From NCBI RefSeq assembly GCF_019279795.1, contig NC_056726.1:1136404182-1136468181 (forward strand): 64,000 bases of DNA, in the 5' to 3' direction. This DNA comes from Protopterus annectens (taxonomy: Eukaryota; Chordata; Ceratodontiformes; Protopteridae). Position 1 is the first letter of the stretch; each line of letters starts with the position of its first letter. Of the stretch, positions 45,242 through 55,940 are shown in pieces. The notes beneath the pieces were generated by a model. That model did no database searches, was not told the origin of the DNA, and was given only the letters and a program-made list of their open reading frames with translations. Position numbers and translations under genes: made by a program.

Positions 45242-46190
45242 AGAGTACACTGAAGTGCGTCCTTAATGTTTTGCCTAGTTTCTTATGAGAAGCATTTTAC
45301 TGGCTTTAGGTTTAAAACAAACTGCTCTCGGTGCTCGCAGCTTCACGGAGCTTATTAGCTACCGTAAATAATGTAACTGAGGTGCATAGCTACTGTTCTG
45401 TGCTTCTTAAAAGCCGTTTTTGACCAGCTGTTATGTACATGACAAATAAATCCCACTGAGTTGATCTATGTCATAAACAAGGGACGTAGAAGCCATTTTT
45501 GTCAGCCAATGTCTCTCTAGCAGTCCCCACTCCATGACTTCAGCTAAACTTGATTACTGTTCTTCCTTGGTCTGTAATTATTATGCTGTATTGCCTCTAA
45601 CCTACATATTTATTTTACATTTAATTAACCTGCTCTACTCTAATTTCCAGGTAGCTCCCCTGATATAAATTCCCCAAAAAAGTGCTATCTGCCCAAAAAG
45701 GAAGCTACCCTGCTGAATACAGTTCTCTGAAGTCAGCCCACTACAAAGTGCTAAGGTGGAAACTTATTACTGTTCACCATTTTAAACTGTAAGCTGCTGA
45801 CTGGGATCTAAGCACCTATAACTTTGCTCCATTACAAACTGGCTAACTCTAACTAAAGTGTAATACACCCCTGTCCCATCCAACTATTGTATTCCTAACC
45901 TTAAAATAACCCTAGAATTGTATTTACATTTACTAAAAAAAATTGTATAAAAATTAGCAAATTATAGCTAGCAAAATTTAGTGCTAAAAACTGGAGTAAT
46001 TTAAAAGCTAAACTACTTACCTTACAGCTCTAGGAAGGCCTAGGAAACCTTGCTAACTGCAATACAAACCCTAAAAACATTATGCCTAGAAACTAAAGCC
46101 CTTCAATGGTTTAAATCCTACCTGAATAGGTGACATCAGGCTGTTCTTTGGCAGAACAAACTCTCTAACCTGCTACCTAACACCCTTGGA
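45240..46190. other. No recognised feature
   Basis: No frame above 60 codons and no clear repeat structure. It could be flanking unique DNA or an unfamiliar non-coding element. Confidence 0.35.
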
Positions 46191-46701
46191 GTTCATAGGT
46201 TCATAGGATGATACTAGGCTATCAGCCCTAAGGCCTGTACAAGCCTAGCCATAACAATTCCCTGGCTATTTCGTCAAACAATATTTACTTCCCTGGACCA
46301 CTGTCTAGCAGGGCAACTGATATGATCCCCAGGGTAAATTTCCTATCTCCCATCCAGTCGTCAAGGTTCATTTTGAAGAGGGCCAAGGAGGCACTCTGCT
46401 TGACATGTATGGGCAGTCTATTCCAGAGTATGGGGAGTCTCTGGGTCAAGAACCTATCCCTCCAGCATGTTTTGTTCATTGTGATGACAAGGTTTAGGTC
46501 CCTGGAGCATGTGGTTCTGATGGACTGGGATTTCTTTATGTGTATCATAACCAAGAAAAAGTGATATCCAACTGACTGAACTCCACAAACAAAGAAAGCG
46601 GAGAACACTGTAGGCTAAACCACCTCCAAAATTTATTGCTGATAAAACACAAGACACGTAGCACGTAAACAAAAAATACTGTTAGCACCAAATCATGAAA
46701 T

Positions 46702-46749
46702 GAACGCCTTCCTAATACAAGCGTTTTTGTCCTAGCTGGACTTCATCAG
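46702..46749 (-). ncRNA. Hammerhead-like ribozyme core, left arm
   Basis: On the minus strand: CTGATGA, stem II AGTCC/GGAC with a short AGCTA loop, then AAAAACGC, and a hairpin AACGC...GCGTT followed by C, which places a UUC cleavage triplet correctly. The G of the conserved GAAA is changed to A, so activity is doubtful. Confidence 0.55.
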
Positions 46750-47573
46750 ATAAATCAATTATCTTAAATTCATCTTTTATACAAAGTTAAAAACATCTTA
46801 GCCAATCAATTTCATGAATACAAATTTAAAACTTCAAATCAAACCTTCAAGCTGTTTAATAATTTATTATGCTCTCCTTTTTTAGTGACATGAGATGTCA
46901 TTAAAATTATTATTAAATATAAGTTGTTTAAAATAGGTTCCACACAATAAATAATCAATAAAACATATTTGATGTATTTAAAATTGTATTATTGTAATAA
47001 GCATAAAATTATATTGTTTTTTAAAAAAACAAATTTAATTCACAGAATATTAGTGTTTTTCCTCTGGGAAGAAATAATAGCCTCTGGGAAGAAATAATAG
47101 CTTATAGGGAATTATGGTGGCAGATGACTTTGGAAGCAAACAAGTCACCTGGGTTAAATGAATACATTTCAATTTTGCCCCTTCTTAGAATGAGATCTGC
47201 TAAGATATGAAATTAAACAGTGTAATTATATGCCTTTGGCAGCAGATGGCACTAATGTCTACATAAAACACTAATATTCTGTGAATTAATTTTTTTTTTT
47301 AAAAAACAATATAATTTTAAGCTTATTACAATAATACAATTTTAAATACATCAAATATATTTTATTGATTATTTATTGTGTGGAACCTATTTTAAACAAC
47401 TTATATTTAATAATAATTTTAATGACATCTCATGTCACTAAAAAAGGAGAGCATAATAAATTATTAAACAGCTTGAAGGTTTGATTTGAAGTTTTAAATT
47501 TGTATTCATGAAATTGATTGGCTAAGATGTTTTTAACTTTGTATAAAAGATGAATTTAGGATAATTGATTTAT

Positions 47574-47621
47574 CTGATGAAGTCCAGCTAGGACTAAAAC
47601 GCTTGTATTAGGAAGGCGTTC
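47574..47621 (+). ncRNA. Hammerhead-like ribozyme core, right arm
   Basis: CTGATGA (47574-47580), stem II AGTCC/GGACT, AAAACGC, stem III AACGC/GCGTT and C17 at 47621. The position expected to be G12 is T or A in the two arms, as if an ancestral GGACGAAA with a CpG had decayed. Stem I is weak, as is common for Penelope hammerheads. Confidence 0.55.
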
Positions 47622-48765
47622 ATTTCATGATTTGGTGCCAACAGTATTTTTTGTTTACGTGCTACGTGTCTTGTGTTTTATCAGCAATACATTTTGGAGG
47701 TGGTTTAGCCTACAGTGTTCTCCACTTTCTTTGTTTGTGGAGTTTATGTGTATCATGTCCAACAGCTCTGGGTTTGACATGGCCTTGTATGTTAAGCAGA
47801 GATTGCCTCTGAGTAGACGATATGTAACAGAGTATATCTGGAGTTTTTTTAGTTGGACAGCATAGGGCATCTGCTGTAGGCCTGTGATTCTTTTAGTGAG
47901 GTGTTTCTGTGGCCTTTCCAGTTGTTGCAGATGTCTTGTGAGGTACACACCAAATGGGGCATTGTATTCTATAATGGGTCTAATGAGGGATGAGTACAGT
48001 GGGACAATGACCTCCTTTTTTTTGGATGAAAAGCCCTTAATAATGAGGTGTGCCACATATAGAAGGATTTCCTGACTGTTGTGGTGATGTGGTTATCAAA
48101 GGTGAGACCACTGTCCACCTGTGTTCCTAAATCTCTTATCACACTTTCGGTGTTTAGTGTGATAAGAGATTTAGATCTGGCACCAAGCATCTGTTTATGT
48201 AAGGCTCTTTTGTAGAATATCCACATCATTTGGGGATTCAATAATGACTCCCAGTTTGCAGTCGTCTGCAAACTTTGTTAGCCAGAGTCCCTTAGTGTTG
48301 GTCTGTACTTCAGAGAAGTAGATGCCAAACAAGAGCGGTCCCAGGACTGAACCCTGAGGTACTCCACTTGTCACTTGTCTGGAGCTGGATTTGGAGTTGG
48401 CTACTTTTACAGTGTGGGTTCTGTCAGTAAGCCAGTTGGCAACCCATCGAGTGATGTAGGGATTTATGCCCAGCTTAGTAAGTTTATCTATGATTCCAGA
48501 GTGAGGGATGGTATCAAAGGCCTTGGCAAGGTCCATATAGGCTGTGTAGACTACCTTACCCACGTCCACGGCTCTGGAGACTGATTCAAAGATGTCAATC
48601 AAGTTCACGAGACATGATTGGCCCTTCACAACCCAAACTGGGTGGGGTCCAGTGTTTGAAGGTTGCCAATGTCTTTGTTTATAAGTTCCATGATAATACA
48701 TTCCATGGCCTTGCAGATCAGGCTCGTCAGACTGATGGGATGGTAGTTCTCAGGATCCAAGGTGG

Positions 48766-50213
48766 ATCCCCCCTTGTGGAGTACAACAAGGTTCTATACT
48801 AGGGCCCCTGCTGTTTACAATCTTCATTAACGACCTGTATACTGTCATTGCAAAAGTCAGCTGTGTCCAATACACTGATGACTCCACCCTGATCTGCTCA
48901 GCCACTTCTCCAACAGACTTATGGTCTGCTACCCAGTCCAGCTTTAACATATAGAAAACTGGCTTTCTGAATGACGTTTGATACTAAATCCCAAAAAAAC
49001 TAAAATGCGGTTATTTTCACTAATGCAAAAGTCTCCTGCTTTTACCTTTACCATAAATGCAAATGATGGCACGATAATCTCCCTGACCCCTCTACTAAAC
49101 TATTAGATGTCATTATAGATAACAATCTAAAATTCGACCTACATGTAAACAAATCGATCAAAACCATCAACAAAAAGCTAGGGTCATTCTACAGAATAAA
49201 AGCCTTCCTAACCCCTTAGGTTCATAGGTTCATAGGTTGGTACTAGGCTATCAGCCCTAGGGCCTATACAAGCTTAGCCATAACAACTCCCTGGCTATTT
49301 CTTCCCACACTATTTACTTCCCTGGACCCTTGTATAGCAGGGCGACTGATGTAATCCCTGGGGTGAATTTCCTTTCTCCCATCCAATCGTCAAGGTTCCT
49401 TTTGAAGAAGGCCAAAGAGGCACTCTGCTTGACATGTATGAGCAATCCAGCCACAATTGCCATAGCTCGCTCTCACCTTCTTTCAACACTTCTGTATGCA
49501 TCCCCTCTACTCTCTAATCTAAACCAGACTGTACTTAATAAACTCTCAACCTACTACAACCACATTGCCAGGTTTGCACTGGGCTGCCTTTTAGGACACA
49601 TCATTGCATCAATCTTAACCAGCTTGGGTGGCTTGAACTATCCAGTCTATTACAGTATAACCAACTGATTATGGCTTATAAAATCCTTTATAATCCGGAT
49701 AATACTCCTGCACTTAAAAATCTTATCACGTCTATAACAATCCACGACTGCTTAGATCCTCTAACAGACTACTAATTCAGACTAGCAAAATTAACAATGC
49801 AGCTGGTGATTCTCTCTTTGCAAACTCTGCAGGCAGATCCTCGGACACACTTCCAGTTGACATTACTTTACTCTCCTCTAGGTCAATTTAAAATTAGACT
49901 CAAACAACATTTGGCACTAATCTGGCTATGTCATTGTATCAAGCCTGGCTAACTTTCTTCTAGAATGTGTTAAATCTATCAGTCAGCTTACTGTTTAAAT
50001 TACCCCTGACTTTCATCAGGGATTAACTCTAACCTGTGGACTATGTTTATTCTTGCTTGTGTATGTACTCTTTGCCAAAACTATATTTGTAACATGTTTT
50101 ATTGTTTCTGTGTACCTTGCAGCTTTTCTCCCTGGGCCTCCACTGAAAATGGACATGCATCCAGTTGGACTATCCCAGTCAACAAATGTAAAATAAAAAT
50201 AAAAATAAAAAAG
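48766..50213 (+). mobile_element. Rex1-like LINE, RT C-terminal half and 3' end
   Basis: Plus-strand RT block CGVQQGSILGPLLFTIF at about 48772, then FINDLYTVIAKVSC, a YTDDSTLI catalytic box (about 48875), KTKMRLF, LLDVIIDNNLKFDLHVNKSI, and after an interruption LLSTLLYASPLLSNLNQTVLNK and YYNHIARFALGCLLG. The 3' end has GGGCCTCCACTGAAAATGG and an (AAATA)n tail near 50190-50213. Stops and shifts are frequent. The layout resembles the Rex1/Babar branch near CR1; this is my reading of the motifs and not a search result. Confidence 0.7.
49218..49445 (-). mobile_element. Short CR1 3' end inserted in the Rex1-like LINE
   Basis: Starts with the complement of the CCTATGAA tail units and matches 46191-46420 closely, including the GGCTATCAGCCCTA block. 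Only the 3' UTR and last coding codons are present, a typical severe 5' truncation. Rex1 reading resumes at about 49446. Confidence 0.85.
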
Positions 50214-50280
50214 TAGTGAAACCAATGAGGTTTTCATAAAATGTAATAAAGTTTTACTTATCATAGTGGTCCTACTTGGT
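50214..50280. other. Spacer between the LINE tail and the SGNH pseudogene
   Basis: Nothing recognised. Confidence 0.4.
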
Positions 50281-50985
50281 CACGGTTGTTTTCCATTCTT
50301 TGTCACTAGGTGCGGGTTGCTAGTATATCATGCATTGCTGCCATTGTGCCATTTTGCAGATCAGTCAAGAGAAGGTCAATACCATCTTCAATTAGGTGAA
50401 CTCCATCACTTCTGAAAAGGTGAAAATCTTCTGCAGTGATGCTGTTATGGCTGATTGTTGATCTGCTCACCCTGTGTTTTAATCCATGCATGAACCCATT
50501 CTGTAACTGTCTGGCCTTGTGCACTGCCCGCTGGATGTTTGCATTTCTCCAGTCATGGTGAGTAATTATGTCTGACCATACAAAATGCCTATGTGGACAG
50601 CATAACTGCATGTGTTAAAATCATCTTGATTTGAAACCTCAGCTCTCCAAATAGATGAGTGATGACTTTGTTCCCTCCAATGTGCAAGACAAGAATGTCT
50701 GGCTCAGGGTAGATGGAACACTTCTCTTCCAACTGCAGGAGTCCACTCCAATGCATACATCTTCTGTCAATCCAGTGTACCTTCAGGATAGACATGGGAA
50801 AGCTCAAGTTGCAGTACTTCTCACTTCTGGAGGCATGGTGGGTAGCCCAGTGAATGTAAGAATGGCCACACAACCACAATCTCACTTGTCCTTCCCTGCT
50901 CTTGAAGCCATGTCACTGTCACAAGGTGGAAGCATCTGCACAGGGAAGAAATGCAAAAAGGTTACTGGTGATGTTTGATAGACTT
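50281..50985 (-). pseudogene. SGNH-hydrolase-like protein of Ngaro-type elements
   Basis: Minus strand from about 50885: VRLWLCGHSYIHWATHH (block I), then CMHWSGLLQL, PDILVLHIGGNKVI (block III, normally GGND), a frameshift near 50590, then FVWSDIITHHDW and, near 50400, FRSDGVHLIEDGIDLLLTDL containing the catalytic Asp/His pair (D-x-x-H). Proteins of this type accompany Ngaro-like tyrosine-recombinase retrotransposons of vertebrates. I see no recombinase or RT next to it, so this is an isolated remnant. The N in block III is replaced by K. Confidence 0.65.
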
Positions 50986-52380
50986 TTTGGATTATTGCAT
51001 AGGATCATAGGAGGTTACTACGCTATTGGCCCTGAGGCCCTTATAAGCCTAGCCAAGGATTTAGCCCATGTTTAGACAAGTCAGCACCCAAAGCCCCTGT
51101 CTAGCAGGGACACAGGTGAAATCCTAGGGGTGTATTTTCTGTTTCCCATCCAGTTATCCAGGTTGCGCTTAAAAAGGGATAATGAGGTACTCTGCTTGAT
51201 GTAGAGAGGGAGTCTCTGGGACACAAATTTGTTGCGCCTATTGATATCATAGTCCAGGTTGAGGTCACGCTTACAGATTGCTCGAGTGGAGCTTGACTTG
51301 CAGACATGCAGCAGTCCCATCAAGGTGGGTCTTAGATTGCTTTGTATGCCAGACATAGGTCACCTCTGTGGAGCTGTATGAAACTGAGTAGAGGGACAGG
51401 GCTTTTAGCCTATCTGTGTACGGTGGATTTTTGAGGCCCTAGATTCTCCTGTTGAGGAAACTCTGTGGTCTCTCCAGCTGCTGCATGTGCTTTGTGAGGT
51501 ACATGCTTCGGGTCATTCTACTCAATAATTGGCCTTATAAGGGAAGAATACAGGGATGTTTTAACCTCTTTGTTTCTGGATGAGATGCCCTTACTTATGA
51601 GGTGGGCCACATAGAAAGCTTTCCATACAATGGAAGCAACGTGGTGGTCAAAAGTCAGGTTGCTATCTACATGGGTGCCCAAATCCCTCACTACTGATTG
51701 TGTACTTAGGACGTTGTTATTCATGTGATAATATGTGGATACGTCACTCTTCTGAAAGGGGACGAGGATGCAATTTTTGGCATTCAGCTTGAGGCCATGT
51801 TTCTGGCACCAGTCATTTGTTTGGGTGAGACCCTCTTGGAGGACATCCACATCACTTGGAGAATTGATGACTGCACCCAGCTTGTAGTCATCTAGAAACT
51901 TCATCAGCCATAGCCCACTGGTTTTGGCCTGCACATCAGAGAAGTATATCCTGAATAACAGAGGCCCCAAGACTGATCCCTGAAGTATTCCGCTTGTTAC
52001 TAGTCTACTGCTTGAGGTGACTTCCCCTATTTTGATTAGGTGGGTTCTATCAGTTAACCAGTTTGCTACCTATCTGGAAACATATGGATCGATGCCTAGT
52101 TGAGAGAGTTTATCTGCTATGCCCGAGTGAGGAATAGTGTCAAAGACTTTGGCCAAATAAAGGTAGGTGGGTGTGCACCATTTTCCCCTCATCTGTGGCT
52201 TTTGGTGATTGTCTCAAAGAAGTCGACCAGATTTAACAGACATAACCTCCCCTTGACAAAGTCAAACTGTGTAGGGTCAACTAAAAGCAAAAGACAAACT
52301 GGGTAAAGCGGCAACTGAATGGCTTAAAGTCCACTTAATACACCACAACAGATTATATGATAAACCAAAAAAAGATTTAA

Positions 52381-52420
52381 TGTAAGCGCTTTCGCTGGAA
52401 AAATGTTCCAGCTTCTTCAG
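52381..52420 (-). ncRNA. Hammerhead-like core, left arm of the second palindrome
   Basis: Minus strand: CTGAAGA (the N7 position of the CUGANGA consensus is A), a long stem II GCTGGAA/TTCCAGC with loop CATTT, then the intact GAAA and a self-complementary AAGCGCTT. Stem III is not a clean hairpin; the self-complementary sequence would suit a dimeric arrangement. Confidence 0.45.
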
Positions 52421-52991
52421 ACTACAAACAGTAAAATACTTAGAAAAAACACCTTTTAAAACAATTAAAAAAATGAACTGCCAATACAGTTCGTTACCCC
52501 TCCTGATGCCATACACAAGCATTTAAGAATTAAAGCTACAGGGGGTTACTCCAACTTAAAACACACTAGGATGCTTAAGCAACCTCACAGCACCATCATT
52601 AAAGAAAATAATTTTTTTTTTTTAAAACTTAAGTGGGTATGGTTTGTATACATCGGCAAAGCCTTTGTTATTGTTCTAGTAGATCTTCAAAAAATTCTTT
52701 TAAAGACCAAGCTGTTGGTCTCACATATCATAGATTACTTCATAAAAATATAGTATATTAGATCTGTGAGCGACTTAACATAGCCGTATCTTGACCATGT
52801 AAAGGATACAATTTTAAGGTGATATTTATAGTACACAAATTCAGTATTGTCATCATTGTTATTTTTATTTTTTAAAAAATTATTAAAAAAAATGTATTTT
52901 CTTTAATGATGGTGCTGTGAGGTTGCTTAAGCATCATAGTGTGTTTTAAGTTGGAGTAACCCCCTGTAGCTTTAATTTTACTGTTTGTAGT

Positions 52992-53030
52992 CTGAAGAAG
53001 CTGGAACATTTTTACAGCAAAAACGCTTAC
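52992..53030 (+). ncRNA. Hammerhead-like core, right arm of the second palindrome
   Basis: CTGAAGA at 52992-52998, stem II partly decayed (GCTGGAA opposite TTACAGC), then CAAAAACGC where GAAAGCGC is expected. Probably inactive. Confidence 0.4.
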
Positions 53031-54040
53031 ATTAAATCTTGTTTTGGTTTATCATATAATCTGTTGTGGTGGATTAAGTGGACTTTAAGCCATTCAGTTG
53101 CCATTTTACCCAGTGTGTAGGGTCAACTGTTTGGAGGTTGCCAATGTCCATGTTAATGAGGTCCATGATAATCTGTTCCATGGCCTTGCAGATCAGGCTA
53201 GTTAGACTGATGGGGCTATAATTTCCTGGATTAGTGGATGCTCCTCTTTTGCGTAAAGGGATGACAGTGGCTGTCCTCCACTCAGCTGGGATAAAGCTGG
53301 TACTCAGGCTTTGATTGAATAGGATGCCTAATGGTGCTGCACATTCATGCCTGAGTTCATATAGGATGCAGCCTGGGATGTTATCAGGTCACATGGAGGC
53401 TGCGTTTTTTTGCCTTTGAGAGGGCAGTGATGACCTGTTCCCTAGAGGTAAGGGGTAAGGGGCAGGTACAGGGGATGTCCTGATTTACTGATGGGGGGAC
53501 AGACTGGAGAAGTTTTTTCTGAATCTGTCAGCCAGTAGATTGGCTATATCTACATCATTTGTGTATGTGGTGTCCTTGACCACCAGTTCTGAACAGATTT
53601 GGGTGCTTCCTTTGAGATTGTAGAGAAATGTGAAGAAGGCCTTATTATTGCCTCTAGTAGATGTTGCCAGTTTGGACTTGAAGTTGGCTGTACAGGAGTT
53701 CACTACTGCTCTTATTTGCTTGTTTAAGCTAAGGAGATATTGCTTCCAGTTGGGCACCTGCTCCTTCTTGGTCCTGGACAGCAATTTTTTTCCTTTTGTT
53801 ATATACTTTATTTATTACAGATGTCTACCAGACAAGTTTGCTCTTCCTTGAGGAGCATGATTTTGTCCTGCCGGGTATTCCTGATTCCATGCATCTAAAT
53901 AAATGCTCATATAGTACTTTGGTGTATATTTGGACATTGGTGCCAGTTCCTACAGTGAAGGAGGGAGCAGTGAAGCTGTTTATACCATCCCTCAGGAGAT
54001 TGTAATCAGCTTTGGAGAAGTTTTTTTTTTTATTTGGCCC

Positions 54041-54706
54041 CTAGCTAGAGGGGAGGTCAGGGGAGATAGTGAATTCGAAAGTGACCGCAATATGGTCAGA
54101 TCTTACCAGGGAGGATGATACCATAGGGGTGCTGCAGTGGTTACTCATGTTGGTTAATACCAAATCCAAGATATTATCTCCTCTTGTGGGGGTATCGACT
54201 AGCCATTCAAAGGCATTTACATTGAGAAAATTGAGGAATCTCTGGGCATTTGTGTTCTGGCATGAGTAATTTGTCCAATCTATGGTTGGGTAATTAAAGT
54301 CACCTAGGATCAGCGTAAAGAGTTGTACCTTGATAGATTTGAAGAAGTCCAGATAGGTGGAGTGTGCATCTTGAGTCAAATTTGGGGGCCTGTAGCTAGC
54401 TATAATTTGAATAGGGGTCTTGTCAATGGTTAACTGAACCTGGAGGGTCTCCTGTGCATCATACTGTTTGACCAGCCTGGAGGTGTGTGTGTATTTAATA
54501 TATATTGAAACTCTACCTCCTTTGGCTTTGCTTCCCATATTTTGGCATCTGACTTTATGATAGGATGAGTAACCAGGTAAGGCTGAGGTGCTCTCTGCAG
54601 CTTTGAACCAGGTTTCTGTGACTGCACATATGTCAGCATCTTCCAGGGTTAAGAATGCTTCCAATGAGTGCAGTTTCATGTTTAGACTCCTGCCATTTAG
54701 CAGCAT
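54041..54706 (-). pseudogene. CR1 endonuclease domain (first copy)
   Basis: Open for 221 codons: LLNGRSLNMKLHSLEAFL, DADICAVTETWFKAAEST, VSIYIKYTHTSRL, QIIASYRPPNL, LILGDFNYPTIDWTNYS, LVDTPTRGDNILDLVLTN and VRSDHIAVTFEFTI. These correspond to the exonuclease-endonuclease-phosphatase fold, with the catalytic E (TETW), D/N (GDFNYP) and SDH motifs preserved. The frame is closed before the RT by stops. Confidence 0.85.
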
Positions 54707-54840
54707 GACCTTTAATTTGCATGTTGTTGAAATTTATATGTTGGTAGTATTGACCTCATGCCTTTCCCTAAAAAAACATGACGTAGGCAAGGGCCTTTGC
54801 CAAAAGCCTGAAGCTCAAGTGAGACAGATGCAGGGCATCT

Positions 54841-55920
54841 CTAGCAAAGCATATTGATCTGTTGATCATATCTTCCTAGGCTGTCAGGCACTCGATCCCC
54901 CCTGGAATGACACCAAAAACTAAGCCAATTGTTAATGTCAATCATTTTCTGTTTGTATTGAGGCATCATTCTGGATGAAGATAAGATGTTGCTTAAGGCT
55001 AGGTACATACCTGCCTGGGGCACATATTCAGTGAGCTTAATCATGTCTCCCTTCCTATAGTCCAGAGAGCTACATCTCAAGTCATTCACACCAGCATGGG
55101 CTATGACAGAGTCATGATAGTACCTGTTGTTGAGAGACTTGAGTGCATCAATGATATAGTGGATTCTAGCACTTGACAACCGAATGAATTACAATAGAAT
55201 GCTGCTTAAGGCTAGGAACATACCTGCCTAGGACACATATTCAGTGAGCTCTATCATGTCTCTCTCTTCATATAGCCCAGGGAGGTATGTCTCAAGTCGT
55301 TCATGCCAACATGGACTATGACAGAGTCATAACAGTTCCTGTTGTTGAGAAACTTGAGTGCGCGTGTGATACGGTGGATTCTGGCACCTTTAGAAACAAC
55401 TAACTGTGACTTTCTCCTTATCCAGCCTGGTGACATACACATCTGTGTGTCTCACAATGGAGTCTCCTATGACTAATATGTTGGGTTTATAGTTAGGCCT
55501 TAGTGGTTGCGAGACACTGGTGTGTGAAATATGCATGGTATGTGTTGTGGAGGGTTATGGAGTTTTCATGTGTTTTTGCCTCTGAAGTCTCCTTTATTTG
55601 GGTTTGATTTTGTTGAGAACCTCCGCATATATGGATGTGTGTTATGTAGTTGTGGGTGGTACTTGAGGTGTAGTGATTGTGTTTACAGCCTTCTCAGTGT
55701 CAGATATACTGGCTTGTGAGGGAGAGAGCATAGACTCTAGCTTCTTTATGTAATTGCATCTCTCACAGATTGTGTTCCTAGTAGGTAGTAGTGGATGCTT
55801 GTCCATGTACACGAGGCAGTTGCTACACTGTCTCAGGATGCCCTTATCAACCAGGCTGGCAGGAGAAACCATAGGAAATTGTCCATCCATATTTGTCAGA
55901 ATCTGAGGGAGAGAGGCCAA
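54841..55920 (-). pseudogene. CR1 ORF1: zinc motif and esterase-like domain (first copy)
   Basis: The N-terminal piece (55920-55642) has CSNCLVYMDKH...ICERCNYIKKLE, a CxxC...CxxC zinc-binding motif typical of CR1 ORF1. The downstream piece (55179-54841) has YYHDSVIAHAGVNDLR and YVPQAGMYLALSNILSSSRM, then INNWLSFWCHSRG, matching the SGNH-type esterase of CR1 ORF1. Part of the esterase (YDSVIVHVGMNDLRHTSL) occurs a second time at 55442-55254, i.e. about 230 bp is duplicated within ORF1. Frames are separated by stops. Confidence 0.75.
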
Positions 55921-55940
55921 GGAGAGCCAAGGGGTAGGCC

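Larger units (their letters stand above)
46549..47742. mobile_element. Palindromic (foldback) insertion with hammerhead-like cores, probably Penelope-derived
   Basis: 1,194 bp flanked by a 14-bp target duplication TTTATGTGTATCAT (46535-46548 and 47743-47756). The arms of about 470 bp (about 46576-47060 and 47265-47742) are inverted copies. The 200-bp spacer holds a 20-bp direct repeat (CCTCTGGGAAGAAATAATAG, twice). Each arm contains a hammerhead-ribozyme-like core (separate entries). Hammerhead motifs in terminal repeats, long inverted arms and variable target duplications of roughly this size are known from Penelope-like elements. No coding sequence is present, so the family is an inference. 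Confidence 0.65.
46191..48765 (-). mobile_element. CR1-type LINE, 5'-truncated, split by a palindromic insertion
   Basis: The 3' end (46191) carries the complement of CCTATGAA units, an 8-bp CR1-style tail. Minus-strand RT starts near 48765 (ENYHPISLTSLICKAMECII) and contains AYMDLAKAFDTIPHSG, GVPQGSVLGPLLFGIYF and LTKFADDCKLG, with an intact FADD box, then YSSLIRPIIEYNAPFGVYL and LCLTYKAMSNPELLDMIHI. It is broken at 47757 by the 1,194-bp palindrome and resumes at 46534 with KKSQSIRTTCSRDLNL and WNRLPIHVKQSASLALFK. A deletion and frameshift near 48190 separate the palm from the thumb. No endonuclease or ORF1 remains. Confidence 0.87.
52283..53113. mobile_element. Second palindromic (foldback) insertion with hammerhead-like cores
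   Basis: 831 bp flanked by a 15-bp target duplication TGTGTAGGGTCAACT (52268-52282 and 53114-53128). Outer arms of about 140 bp (52298-52440 and 52977-53113) and inner arms of about 80 bp (52531-52610 and 52895-52975) are inverted repeats; an unpaired segment at 52441-52530 is present on the left only. Each outer arm carries a CTGAAGA...GAAA-like core. Same architecture as 46549-47742 but a different sequence family. Confidence 0.65.
51081..53784 (-). pseudogene. CR1 reverse transcriptase (first copy), interrupted
   Basis: Right part (53784-53129): KSTSRGNNKAFF-type linker, FLYNLKGSTQICSELV, DVDIANLLADRF, a decayed DNIPGC block (about 53380) and SLTSLICKAMEQIIMDLI (about 53190). The left part resumes at 52267 with DPTQFD and continues to GSVLGPLLFRIYFSDV (about 51950), MKFLDDYKLGAVI (the FADD box changed to FLDD), LYSSLIRPIIE (51530) and SLSLFKRNLDNWMGNRKYTP (about 51140). 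The frame is broken in several places. Confidence 0.8.
51001..55940 (-). mobile_element. CR1-type LINE, nearly complete, split by a palindrome (first copy)
   Basis: Minus strand. ORF1 lies at about 55920-54841, the endonuclease at 54706-54041, RT from 53784 to about 51081, and the 3' UTR ends at 51001 (AGGATCATAGG and the GGCTATTGGCCCTGA block). Interrupted at 52283-53113 by a palindromic insertion. Everything right of 52486 is duplicated at 58014-64000. Confidence 0.88.

Noticed and set aside
46702-47621. Claim of active hammerhead ribozymes
   Set aside because: The G of the GAAA core is mutated in both arms and stem I is weak; only a decayed motif is supported.
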